64,000 nucleotides of DNA from Dechloromonas hankyongensis (GTDB lineage: Bacteria > Pseudomonadota > Gammaproteobacteria > Burkholderiales > Rhodocyclaceae): NCBI RefSeq assembly GCF_022012295.1, contig NZ_JAKLTN010000001.1, positions 310,001 to 374,000 of the forward strand. Reading direction: 5' to 3'. The notes under the pieces are model-generated. The model made no database searches and was not told where the DNA came from. It worked only from the letters and a program-made list of their open reading frames with translations. Shown piece after piece: positions 9,429 to 17,115 of the stretch; the first letter of the stretch is position 1, and the number at the start of each line of letters is the position of its first letter. Both the position numbers and the translations under genes were made by a program.

Positions 9429-9911
9429 ATGGAATTACTCGACCAGGAGCAACGCGACTTTCTGTGCAGCGGCGTCAGCATCAGCCTGGCGGCTTGCGGT
9501 GACGACCGCGACAACTGCGTTATCCGCGCCGTGGGCTGCAAGTTCGTCGATGATGGGCGCCGGATCGCTGTTTTTCTGCGCCACTCGCGCTCGCCGGACT
9601 TCTTCCGCTTCGTCCAGGCCACCGGCCGTATCGCCAACGTCTTCTGCCTGCCGAGCACCAACCGCACCATCCAGATCAAGGGTGACGACGTCCGCGTGGA
9701 GGCCTTCCCGGCAGCCGATCTGGCGCTGATCGAGGGCCATCTTGCCCTGTTCCTGAAGCAGGTGGTGCCGCTCGGCGTGCCGGAGAGCGTGGCGCGCACC
9801 ATCTTCGCCTATGACCCGGCCGATCTGGTCATGCTGAGCTATGTGCCGAACGCGGTCTTTACCCAGACGCCGGGTCCGAAGGCCGGCGAACTGCTGGGGA
9901 GAGCCGCGTGA
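9429..9911 (+). CDS. Pyridoxamine 5'-phosphate oxidase-like flavin-binding protein
   Basis: The 160-residue protein resembles the split-barrel PPOX/FMN-binding family: VGCKFVDDGRRIAVFLRHSRSPDFFRFVQATGRIANVF is the strand-loop pattern of that fold. The exact cofactor (FMN, F420 or haem) cannot be told. The ATG giving MELLDQEQRDFL was chosen; a Met 23 codons upstream is also in frame but has no better ribosome-binding site. It overlaps by one base the next gene, another PPOX-like protein fused to GAF, so the two are translationally coupled and probably work together. Confidence 0.65.
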   Translation: MELLDQEQRDFLCSGVSISLAACGDDRDNCVIRAVGCKFVDDGRRIAVFLRHSRSPDFFRFVQATGRIANVFCLPSTNRTIQIKGDDVRVEAFPAADLALIEGHLALFLKQVVPLGVPESVARTIFAYDPADLVMLSYVPNAVFTQTPGPKAGELLGRAA

Positions 9912-11245
9912 TGCCGCGCCTGGAAACCATCCGCGAGTGCTTCGACGGCGTCATCCCCGGCATCATCTCGACCTGCGACGAGGCCGGCACGCCGAACCTG
10001 GCGCTGTTGTCGCAGGTCCAGTTCGTCGATAACGAGCACGTCGCGCTGTCCTACCAGTTCTTCAACAAGACCCGGCAGAACCTGCTGGCCGGATCGCCGG
10101 TGCGCCTGCTGCTCAACAGCTACCTGACCGGCGCCGAATACCTGCTCAAGCTGACCTACCTGCGCACCGAAACGGCCGGGCCGCTGTTCGAGCAGATGAA
10201 GGCCAAGCTGGCCGGGATCGCCTCGCACGAGGGCATGTCCGGCGTCTTCCGCCTGCGCGGATCGGACCTCTACCGAGTCGACGCCATCGTGCAGATGGCC
10301 GGCCCGACCCTGCCGCCGCCCATTCTGCCGATAAACTACCTGACCGCGCTGCGCCGGGCCACCGAGCGCCTGGCCGGCTGCCCCAACCTGGACTGCCTGC
10401 TCGAATCGGCGCTCGATGCAGTGACGCGGGACTTCGGCATCGGCCAGGTCATGCTGCTGATGCTCGACGAAGCGCGCGGCTGCCTGTACACCCTGGCCAG
10501 CCGCGGCTACCCGGAATCCGGCGTCGGCTCCGAAATTCCGGTCGGGGCCGGAGTGATCGGCATTGCCGCCCGCGAGCGGACGCCGATCCGCATTGGCTTC
10601 ATGACCACCGAATATAGCTACGGCCGCACCATCCGCGAGCAGATCGCCGAGGACGGCCAGGGTGCCACGCTGGAAACGCTCATCCCGCTGCCCGGGCTAC
10701 CCGCGGCGCGCAGCCAGCTGGCGGTGCCGATCGGCGCGCCGGATCGCCTGCTCGGCGTGCTCTATGTCGAAAGCGTGAACGACCTGCACTTCGGTTACGA
10801 TGACGAAGACGCCCTGATCGCCTTTGCCGGCCAGCTCGGCCTGGCGATGGCCCACCACCAGCAAAGCGAGGAACTGCCGGACGAGGCCGACGACGGCGAG
10901 GTCCGCAGCGCCCCGCCCGACGGCCCGCCGGTGGCCGTGCGCTACTTCGCCGCCAACGCCAGTGTCTTTATCGACGACGACTACCTGATCAAGGGCGTGG
11001 CCGGCGCCATCCTGTGGGCCATCCTCAGCGATTACGCCAAGCGGGGGCGAACCGGCTTCACCAACAAGGGGCTGCGCGTCGATTCGCGCATCCGCCTGCC
11101 GGGCGTCAGCGACAACCTCGAAGCGCGGCTGGTCCTGCTCCAGCGCCGGCTGGCCGAACGCGGCGCCGGCATCCAGATCGGCAAGGTCGGGCGCGGCCGT
11201 TACAGCCTCGATATCACCCGGCCGCTGAGCCTGATCGAAGGCTGA
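9911..11245 (+). CDS. PPOX-like domain fused to GAF domain, with a conserved C-terminal region
   Basis: The 444-residue protein has three parts. Residues 1-130 are a flavin split-barrel-like domain (GIISTCDEAGTPNLALLSQ and the HVALSYQFFNKTRQNL strand). Residues about 150-310 are a GAF domain (TRDFGIGQVMLLMLDEARG and SQLAVPIGAPDRLLGVLYVES). The last 110 residues begin FIDDDYLIKGVAGAILW and end in GRGRYSLDI, and could form a winged-helix-like output domain. A GTG three bases upstream is an alternative start. The GAF plus redox-type domain suggests a soluble sensor of redox state or a small molecule. No kinase or cyclase output is visible. Confidence 0.72.
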   Translation: MPRLETIRECFDGVIPGIISTCDEAGTPNLALLSQVQFVDNEHVALSYQFFNKTRQNLLAGSPVRLLLNSYLTGAEYLLKLTYLRTETAGPLFEQMKAKLAGIASHEGMSGVFRLRGSDLYRVDAIVQMAGPTLPPPILPINYLTALRRATERLAGCPNLDCLLESALDAVTRDFGIGQVMLLMLDEARGCLYTLASRGYPESGVGSEIPVGAGVIGIAARERTPIRIGFMTTEYSYGRTIREQIAEDGQGATLETLIPLPGLPAARSQLAVPIGAPDRLLGVLYVESVNDLHFGYDDEDALIAFAGQLGLAMAHHQQSEELPDEADDGEVRSAPPDGPPVAVRYFAANASVFIDDDYLIKGVAGAILWAILSDYAKRGRTGFTNKGLRVDSRIRLPGVSDNLEARLVLLQRRLAERGAGIQIGKVGRGRYSLDITRPLSLIEG

Positions 11246-11413
11246 TCGAAGGCTGATTGACGGCCGGTTTGCGGACGCTTTTCGGCCAAATCCGGCCGAA
11301 ACCTTAAATCTTCACTCAGCATTTCTTAAAAGAATCGTAAGCAGCCGGCATGGCTCTTGTCGGCGATTTGGGGGTGGCTAGACTGGACTCATCGTCCACC
11401 GAGGAAAGCCGCC

Positions 11414-12376
11414 ATGCCCCAGACACCCCACCCCAACGACCTCACCGGCCTGTACGCGCAAATGCTGCTGGTCCGTACCTACGAGAATGCCATCGTCGCC
11501 GGCAGCACCGCCGGCAAGGTGCCCGGAACCTGCACCTCGGTCGGCCAGGAAGCGGCCGCCGTCGGCATCGTCAATGCCCTGAGCGGCGACGACCTGATCC
11601 TGACCAACCACCGCAGCGCCGGCCACCTGCTGGCGCGCGGCGCCGATCCGGGGCGCCTGCTCGCCGAAGTGATGGGGCGCAGCGATGGTTACTGCCAGGG
11701 CATGAGCGGTTCGCTGCACATTTCGGTGAAGGAACTCGGCGTCGTCCTCACCTCGACCATCGTTGGCGCCGAGCTGTCGATGGCCACCGGCGTCGCGCTG
11801 GCGCAGCAGATGCAGGGCCAGCTGGGTATCGTCGCCTGTTTCTTCGGCGACGGCGCCGCCTGCGAAGGCAGCTTCCACGAATCGCTCAACCTCGCCTCGC
11901 TGTGGAACCTGCCCATCCTCTACGTGTGCGAGAACAACCACTGGCAGGCCTTCGTGCATCGCCGCGAAGCCAACAGCCGCGACCACGTCGCCGACTGGGC
12001 CGCCTCCTATCGCATCCCGGCCGCCACCGTAGACGGCAACGACGTCTCGGCCGTCCTCGCAGCGGCCCGTCAGGCGCGGGAAACGATCCGCGAAACCGGC
12101 CGTCCCTACCTGCTCGAAACGCTGACCTACCGCACGCGCGGCCATTTCGAGCCGGACGACCAGGCTTACGTCGATCCGGCCGAGCGCAACGCCTGGCTCG
12201 CCCGCGACCCGATCACCCTGTGCCGGCAGCAGCTCATCGACAGCGGCCGGCTGACGGTGGCGACCGCCGACGCCCTGGCCGCCCGCGTCGAAGACCGCAT
12301 CGCGACGGCCCTGGCCTTTGCCGAGAACTCCCCCTATCCGCAGCCCGAACAGATGCTGCGCCACATCTACGCCTGA
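11414..12376 (+). CDS. TPP-dependent dehydrogenase E1 component, alpha subunit (acetoin/pyruvate type)
   Basis: The 320-residue E1 alpha has the TPP motif from Gly145-Asp-Gly147 to Asn174-Asn175 (GDGAACEGSF ... CENN). With the beta subunit that follows 10 bases later it would decarboxylate a 2-oxoacid or acetoin and pass the acyl group to a lipoyl E2. The closest recognisable type is AcoA-like, as judged by length and the blocks VPGTCTSVGQEAAAVG and QGMSGSLHIS. No E2 or E3 lies in the window, so the substrate and partner are unknown. The start follows GAGGAAA. Confidence 0.88.
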   Translation: MPQTPHPNDLTGLYAQMLLVRTYENAIVAGSTAGKVPGTCTSVGQEAAAVGIVNALSGDDLILTNHRSAGHLLARGADPGRLLAEVMGRSDGYCQGMSGSLHISVKELGVVLTSTIVGAELSMATGVALAQQMQGQLGIVACFFGDGAACEGSFHESLNLASLWNLPILYVCENNHWQAFVHRREANSRDHVADWAASYRIPAATVDGNDVSAVLAAARQARETIRETGRPYLLETLTYRTRGHFEPDDQAYVDPAERNAWLARDPITLCRQQLIDSGRLTVATADALAARVEDRIATALAFAENSPYPQPEQMLRHIYA

Positions 12377-12386
12377 GGAAACGACC

Positions 12387-13355
12387 ATGCCTGCTTTGAC
12401 TCTCCACGATGCCGTCGGCGCCGCCCTCGCCGAGGAAATGCGGCGCGACGAAAAGGTGATCGCCTTCGGCGAAGGCATCGCCACCAAGCGCCAGGAACTG
12501 GTCCGCGAATTCGGCGGCCGGCGCATCCGCAACACGCCGCTGGCCGAAGGCATCATCGCCGGCACCGCCGTCGGCGCCGCCGGCATGGGCATGCGCCCGG
12601 TGGTCGACCTACTGTTCGCCCCCTTCCTGTGCTATGCCATGGACGAGCTGGTCAACAGCGCCGGCAAGCTGCGCTTCATTTCCGGCGGGCAGTTTTCCTT
12701 CCCCCTCGTCACCCTGGCCATGACCGGCGCCGGCTGGGGCGTCGGCGCCCAGCACAACCACAGCGTCGAGGCCTGGTTTGCCCACAGCCCCGGCCTCAAG
12801 GTCGTCATGGCCTCGACCCCGGCCGACGCCAAGGGCCTGCTCAAGGCGGCGATCCGCGACGACAACCCGGTGCTCTTCTTCCTCGACATCGGCCTGCTCT
12901 ACGCCCCGGGCGAGGTGCCGGAAGGCGAGCACATCCTGCCGCTTGGCCAGGCCCACATCGTCCGCCCGGGCCGCGACGTGACCCTGGTTTCCTACGGCAA
13001 GACCGTCCATCACTGCCTGGCCGCCGCCGAAACGCTGGCCAGCGAAGGGCTGGACGCCGAAGTCATCGACCTGCGCACCATCAAGCCGCTCGACATGGCG
13101 ACCATCCTCGCCTCGGTGCGCAAGACCGGCCGGCTGGTCGTCGTGCACGAAGCCAACCGCCTGTGCGGTGTCGGCGCCGAGATCGCCGCCCAGGTGGCCG
13201 AAGAAGCCTTCGCCGCGCTCAAGGCACCGGTCGTTCGCCTCGGCGGGCCGGATGCCCCGGTCGCCGCCAGCTACCCCCTCGAACAGGCCTACGTGCCGCA
13301 AGCGGCAGCCATAGCCGACGCGGCGCGGCGCAGCTGCCTGCCGCACGCGGCCTGA
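12387..13355 (+). CDS. TPP-dependent dehydrogenase E1 component, beta subunit
   Basis: The 322-residue E1 beta subunit has the transketolase-type pyrimidine domain at the N-terminus (EKVIAFGEGIATKRQEL, AEGIIAGTAVGAAGMGMRPVVD). A C-terminal transketolase domain follows (DVTLVSYGKTVHHCLAA, DLRTIKPLD, VVVHEANRLCGVGAEIAAQV). It forms the heterotetramer with the alpha subunit directly upstream. The start is behind TGAGGAAAC. A c-type cytochrome gene follows after 37 bases on the same strand. Beta subunits of acetoin, pyruvate and branched-chain enzymes are hard to separate by eye. Confidence 0.9.
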   Translation: MPALTLHDAVGAALAEEMRRDEKVIAFGEGIATKRQELVREFGGRRIRNTPLAEGIIAGTAVGAAGMGMRPVVDLLFAPFLCYAMDELVNSAGKLRFISGGQFSFPLVTLAMTGAGWGVGAQHNHSVEAWFAHSPGLKVVMASTPADAKGLLKAAIRDDNPVLFFLDIGLLYAPGEVPEGEHILPLGQAHIVRPGRDVTLVSYGKTVHHCLAAAETLASEGLDAEVIDLRTIKPLDMATILASVRKTGRLVVVHEANRLCGVGAEIAAQVAEEAFAALKAPVVRLGGPDAPVAASYPLEQAYVPQAAAIADAARRSCLPHAA

Positions 13356-13392
13356 TTTGCCCCCCCGCCCCAACCCCGACAGGAGAACTTCC

Positions 13393-13959
13393 ATGCACAT
13401 CACCCTCAAATCCGCCGCCGTCGCCACTGCCCTATCCTGCCTCGGCCTTGTTCCAGCTTTATCGGTAGCCGCCGGCAATCAAGCCGAGATCAAGCGCGGC
13501 GCCCAGCTAATCGAATTCGGCGGCTGCAAGGATTGCCACATTCCGCTCAAGATGGGCCCGAAGGGACCGGAAAAAGACGTAGCCCGCGGCCTGTCCGGCC
13601 ACCCCGCCGACGCACCGGGCGCCGCCCAGCCCAAGCTCGACGCCTACTGGAACTGGGCCGGCTCGGCCACCATGACGGCCTTCACCGGGCCGTGGGGCAC
13701 CTCCTATTCGGCCAACCTGACGCCGGACAAGGACACCGGCATCGGCGCCTGGCGCGTCGGCGACTTCATCCAGGCGATGCGGTCCGGCAAGCATCTGGGC
13801 GCCGGGCGTCCGATCGTGCCGCCGATGCCCTGGCAGGCCGTCGGGTCGTTGTCGGACAAGGATCTGCGGGCTATCTACGCCTACCTGATGTCGCGGCCGG
13901 CGGTGAACAACCGGGTGCCCGACTACACGCCGCCGTCTGCGGCCATCGCTGCCAAATGA
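13393..13959 (+). CDS. Periplasmic monohaem cytochrome c
   Basis: The 188-residue protein has a signal peptide (to about residue 27, SVAAG), a haem c site Cys45-Lys-Asp-Cys48-His49, and a likely axial Met145 in VPPMPW. YSANLTPDKDTGIGAW resembles cytochrome subunits of alcohol or aldehyde dehydrogenases. It is preceded by AGGAGAA. The position behind E1 alpha/beta is unusual because those enzymes normally pass electrons to NAD, so cotranscription may be incidental. A short CCGGC/GCCGG hairpin separates it from the convergent LysR gene 15 bases away. Confidence 0.87.
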   Translation: MHITLKSAAVATALSCLGLVPALSVAAGNQAEIKRGAQLIEFGGCKDCHIPLKMGPKGPEKDVARGLSGHPADAPGAAQPKLDAYWNWAGSATMTAFTGPWGTSYSANLTPDKDTGIGAWRVGDFIQAMRSGKHLGAGRPIVPPMPWQAVGSLSDKDLRAIYAYLMSRPAVNNRVPDYTPPSAAIAAK

Positions 13960-13974
13960 CCGGCCACCGCCGGC

Positions 13975-14835
13975 TCAGCGCGTCGACCGCTGGAGCCAGC
14001 GGATAAAACCGACCAGCGCAGGCTTGTCCTGCACCGCCGGCGGGGCCACGACGTAGAAGCTGCGGTCCGCGCAGTCCTCGACAAAGGGCCGCACCAGCTG
14101 CCCGGCGTCGAGGTAGGGCTGGGCCAGCGTCGCCGCCATCAGCGCCACGCCATGCCCGGCCACGGCGCCCTCCAGCATCAACAGGGCATCCTCGTAGACC
14201 GGCCCGGCGGCCGGTTCGGCATGACGGATGCCGGCGGCGGCGAACCAGCGCTGCCAGGAAAGCAGCGGGTGGCGCAGCAGGCGCACGGCGTCGAGGTCGG
14301 CCGGTGTCTTGAGGCTGGCGGCCAGCGTTGGCGAACAGACCGGAAACACCCGTTCCTGAAACAGCTTCCAGGCGAGCAGACCCGGCCATTCCTCTTCGCC
14401 GTAGCGCAGGCCGATGTCGGCCTCGCCATTGAGCAGCGGGCCGAGGCCGGTGGCGGTTGCCAGACTGAATTCGACGTCGGGATGCGCCGCCTGGTACTCG
14501 GCCACCCGCGACACCAGCCATTTGCTGCCCAAGGCCGGCGCCGCCGAAATGCGCAGGCGTTCCCGCTGTGGCGCGCGCAGCACGGCGCTCGCCTCGTCGA
14601 GCCGGAGCAGGGCGTCGCGCACCACCGTCAGGTAGCGCCGCCCGGCCGCCGTCAGCGCAATGGCCCGATGCCGTCGCTCGAACAGGTCCTGCCCGACATG
14701 CTCCTCCAGTTGGCGGATGCGGTGGCTGATCGCCGACGGCGTCAGGTGCAAGGCTTCCGCCGCCGCCTGAAAGCTGCCGAGACGGGCGGCGGCTTCGAAG
14801 GCGGGCAGGGTGTGGAGCGGCGGAAGATCGTGCAT
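13975..14835 (-). CDS. LysR-family regulator, GcvA-like
   Basis: The 286-residue protein begins MHDLPPLHTLPAFEAAARLGSF; the helix-turn-helix AAAEALHLTPSAISHRIRQL and LFERRHRAIALT are typical of the GcvA/AmpR branch of LysR. The effector domain starts near residue 90 (RLRISAAPALGSKWLVSRV). It is convergent with the cytochrome c gene and 38 bases from the small lipoprotein gene, which lies upstream of it on the same strand. No divergent gene shares its promoter, so its target is not obvious. Confidence 0.92.
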   Translation of the reverse strand: MHDLPPLHTLPAFEAAARLGSFQAAAEALHLTPSAISHRIRQLEEHVGQDLFERRHRAIALTAAGRRYLTVVRDALLRLDEASAVLRAPQRERLRISAAPALGSKWLVSRVAEYQAAHPDVEFSLATATGLGPLLNGEADIGLRYGEEEWPGLLAWKLFQERVFPVCSPTLAASLKTPADLDAVRLLRHPLLSWQRWFAAAGIRHAEPAAGPVYEDALLMLEGAVAGHGVALMAATLAQPYLDAGQLVRPFVEDCADRSFYVVAPPAVQDKPALVGFIRWLQRSTR

Positions 14836-14873
14836 GGTCGCGGGCGGTTGTCGGCGGTTCGGGAATGCCGATG

Positions 14874-15092
14874 CTACTGCTTTTGCCCGCTCCGCTCCTT
14901 CTCGTATTCGGAATAGGTCTGCCGGTTCAGGTCATCCAGACAGCGCTGGCTTTCGCCGGGCGGCTGATTGCGGCACCTGCTCTCCGACGACTGCTGAAAG
15001 CCTTTGTACCAGGTTTCGGTGGTGCAACCGGCCAGCAGCAACAGCGCCGATATTGCCGGCATCAACGCGACAAACGACATTTTTCGACTCAT
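14874..15092 (-). CDS. Small lipoprotein of unknown function
   Basis: The 72-residue protein starts MSRKMSFVALMPAISALLLLAGC, with a clear lipobox LLAGC. The mature part is about 50 residues, polar, with two further Cys (SRCRNQPPGESQRC) and a Lys/Glu-rich end. It should be a membrane-anchored lipoprotein. I do not recognise the family. It sits 40 bases behind the cupin gene on the same strand. AGGAG lies somewhat far (12 bases) from the ATG chosen; a second Met four codons later is possible. Confidence 0.6.
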   Translation of the reverse strand: MSRKMSFVALMPAISALLLLAGCTTETWYKGFQQSSESRCRNQPPGESQRCLDDLNRQTYSEYEKERSGQKQ

Positions 15093-15132
15093 TTCGACAC
15101 GAACTCCTGACAACGTGATTTCCGCATGGGCA

Positions 15133-15486
15133 CTAGCCCTCGGGAAAGAACACGAACAGCACGCAGCCTTCCTGCGACTGCGGCACATGCGACGTTCCGG
15201 CGGGATGATGGATGAAGGTGCCGGCCGGATAGCTGTTCCGTCCGTCGCAAAAGACGCCGGAGACGACGAACACCTCTTCCGGGCCGGGGGTATGCACATC
15301 GAGTTCCGGATACACGGCGCCGGGCGCGATCTCGAACATCAGCGCCTTGCGCCCGTCCGGCTGCGACCAGAGCAGGCGGGTGCTGAACCCCGGATGGCAC
15401 GACTCGCGGGCCGGTACGTCCTGCCAATGCCTGGCCACCACGCCGTCCAGATTCATCGCTGCGACCAGCGCATCGGCTTGCGTCAT
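15133..15486 (-). CDS. ChrR-type cupin domain protein
   Basis: The 117-residue single-domain cupin matches the ChrR C-terminal cupin: the block from His65 through Glu70-Glu71 (VHTPGPEEVFVVSGVF), then YPAGTFIHHPAGTSH with His100. These residues would bind a metal such as zinc or manganese. Stand-alone copies are small cytosolic proteins of unclear role; fused to an anti-sigma domain the cupin senses singlet oxygen, but no anti-sigma part or ECF sigma factor is here. It follows the GFA gene after 9 bases and so is part of the same unit. Confidence 0.85.
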   Translation of the reverse strand: MTQADALVAAMNLDGVVARHWQDVPARESCHPGFSTRLLWSQPDGRKALMFEIAPGAVYPELDVHTPGPEEVFVVSGVFCDGRNSYPAGTFIHHPAGTSHVPQSQEGCVLFVFFPEG

Positions 15487-15495
15487 GCCGGCAAC

Positions 15496-15843
15496 CTAGA
15501 AGGAGCGACCATCGACATGCTTGACCGACAGCGCCGCCAGATCCACGTCTTCAAGGCAGCGCGCATTCACCGCCGCCATGGCGTTCCCGGCCGGATCGAC
15601 ACCTTCCCCGAAAGGATGGATGCCGCATTTCGGGCAGAAGTGATGCTTGATGCGCTGCTTGCCGAAGGTGTAGGTGGCGAGATTGCTCTCCGGCGTCAGC
15701 AGGCGCAGCTTGTCGCGCGGCACGAACCAGTGCAGCGACCCCATGCGCGAACAGATGGAGCAATTGCAATCCATGACTTTGGAAAGCTCGCCCTCGACCT
15801 CGAAAGCGATCTGCCCGCAGTGACAGCTACCCTTGTAGATCAT
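15496..15843 (-). CDS. GFA-family zinc protein
   Basis: The 115-residue protein begins MIYKGSCHCGQIAFEVEG. It holds the seven-Cys zinc pattern of the GFA/CENP-V family at Cys7, 9, 26, 28, 31, 70 and 73 (SCHCG, DCNCSIC, FCPKCG). Family members were named for glutathione-dependent formaldehyde activation, but most have no proven activity. It is packed with the cupin downstream and DUF1272 36 bases upstream. Confidence 0.92.
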   Translation of the reverse strand: MIYKGSCHCGQIAFEVEGELSKVMDCNCSICSRMGSLHWFVPRDKLRLLTPESNLATYTFGKQRIKHHFCPKCGIHPFGEGVDPAGNAMAAVNARCLEDVDLAALSVKHVDGRSF

Positions 15844-15879
15844 GTTCGTTCTCCTTGCTGGATGAAATCGGTAGTGGCC

Positions 15880-16131
15880 CTACGAGGCTGCCTTGGCACA
15901 CCCCGCCGGCTTGTGGATGCGCTCGGTCGACGCCGGATTGTTGATCAGTTTTTCGGCCGGCCGCCGCGGACGCGCCACCAACTCGCCCCCGCAGTTCGGA
16001 CATGTTCCGGCCACCACGCCTTCCGCGCAGTCCGCACAAAAGGTGCATTCGAAGGAACAGATGCGCGCTTCCGTCGAATCGGGCGGCAGATCCTTGTTGC
16101 AGCATTCGCAATTCGGTCTGAGTTGCAGCAT
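15880..16131 (-). CDS. DUF1272 cysteine-rich protein
   Basis: The 83-residue protein opens MLQLRPNCECCNKDLPPDS, the DUF1272 signature. It has nine Cys (8, 10, 11, 25, 29, 32, 35, 44, 47) arranged as two likely zinc clusters, then a basic tail (RPRRPAEKL). The function of the family is unknown. It is first in the minus-strand run DUF1272-GFA-cupin-lipoprotein. It probably binds zinc. Confidence 0.88.
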   Translation of the reverse strand: MLQLRPNCECCNKDLPPDSTEARICSFECTFCADCAEGVVAGTCPNCGGELVARPRRPAEKLINNPASTERIHKPAGCAKAAS

Positions 16132-16283
16132 GGGGCTGTTCTCCGATGAGGACTAGTGCGGGCTTTCCGACTCAAAGTCGACGACTGATTCAGCAATGGA
16201 CTCTCGGGCGGCTACCGACAACCGGGCAACCATACCCCTTCACGCATTGTCCATTCGCCTGCCGGCGAAATCAACGTGTCATT

Positions 16284-16997
16284 TTATGCCGCCAACGCCT
16301 TCCCATCAGCAGTCACCGACAGGCGACTTTGGCCGTCGAAATGCAGCGCGATCGTAGACGGCGTGGTGTGGCCGTCGAGCAGGGAGCGGTACTTGGCGAT
16401 GACGGCCTGAAGCTCCGCCGGGGTTCGCGCGGCGCGGTATTCGGCGTCGAACGGCAAGGATTTCGCCATTTCTGTCTTCTGCGACGACAAGGCGTTCACC
16501 GTGCTCAACTGACGAGCGAGGACCGGGTTGTCATGCAGCGCTTCGCGAAACTGGGCGGCGTAGGCGTAGTTGCCCGGCAACTGAATCTGGCCATAGGCAT
16601 CATAGCTGATGCTCGCCGGCGCCTCGGGAATGCCGTGCGCCGCGAGGAAGCCCGGCATCTTGGCCGATACCTGCTGGCTCAGCGCGTCGATATTGTTCTG
16701 CGTCGGCATCAGCAGCGGGATCGACAGCAGCGACTGGGATGGATCGGGCGTGAAATAGGTGTCGATATCGAGCGCCTTGCTGCCCTGAGAGGTGTCGTAC
16801 GCCGCCTTCGCCTTGCCCTCCAGCTTATTCGCCTCCGCCGCCAGACGTGCTCGCCCGGCCTCGGAAATTTTTACGACGGCAGAATTTTCCGCCCCGCCGG
16901 CTGAACTTGCCGCCGGCCGACTGGGTGAAGTCAGACTCTTGGCGACCGATCCAACCAGCGAAAGCGCCGCCGACGCGGCCAGAGAGGCAATTGCCAT
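16284..16997 (-). CDS. Orphan protein of unknown function
   Basis: The 237-residue protein is not one I recognise. It opens with a hydrophobic stretch (MAIASLAASAALSLVGSVAKSL) that is a weak signal or amphipathic helix. The segment VKISEAGRARLAAEANKLEG follows and looks like a short helical repeat seen in some surface or secretion-associated proteins. The rest is soluble and mixed helix with no Cys. It lies downstream of another orphan (17116-17721) on the same strand. Its ribosome-binding site GGGGT is buried in a hairpin (17004-17030). The codon pattern matches neighbours, so it is probably a real gene. Confidence 0.6.
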   Translation of the reverse strand: MAIASLAASAALSLVGSVAKSLTSPSRPAASSAGGAENSAVVKISEAGRARLAAEANKLEGKAKAAYDTSQGSKALDIDTYFTPDPSQSLLSIPLLMPTQNNIDALSQQVSAKMPGFLAAHGIPEAPASISYDAYGQIQLPGNYAYAAQFREALHDNPVLARQLSTVNALSSQKTEMAKSLPFDAEYRAARTPAELQAVIAKYRSLLDGHTTPSTIALHFDGQSRLSVTADGKALAA

Positions 16998-17003
16998 GGT
17001 GCA

Positions 17004-17079
17004 ACCCCATAAAAATCATCGTAATGGGGTGCTACTACGCAAGGGGTGTGCCGGCCAGGTTTTGGTAACCAACCCCTTG
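17004..17079 (-). promoter_or_regulatory. Candidate RNA switch: two alternative GGGGT/ACCCC hairpins
   Basis: In the leader of the 16284-16997 gene, reading the minus strand, an 8-bp stem pairs 17072-17079 with 17040-17047. A 7-bp stem pairs 17024-17030 with 17004-17010. The second hides the likely Shine-Dalgarno GGGGT, which lies about six bases before the ATG. All four arms share the GGGGT/ACCCC core, so the first arm could pair with the third and free the start, or the second could pair with the SD. The pairing is visible; regulation is inferred. Confidence 0.4.
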
Positions 17080-17115
17080 GCTCGCAATGGCACGGAATGT
17101 CGTGTGTCCGCGGGG

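Noticed and set aside
17036-17080. Integron attC-like site
   Set aside because: The inverted repeat lacks the RYYYAAC and GTTRRRY core sites and there is no integrase in the window.
16998-17115. tRNA-like fold in the gap
   Set aside because: The stems do not give a cloverleaf or a TPsiC arm; the pairing fits two simple alternative hairpins.
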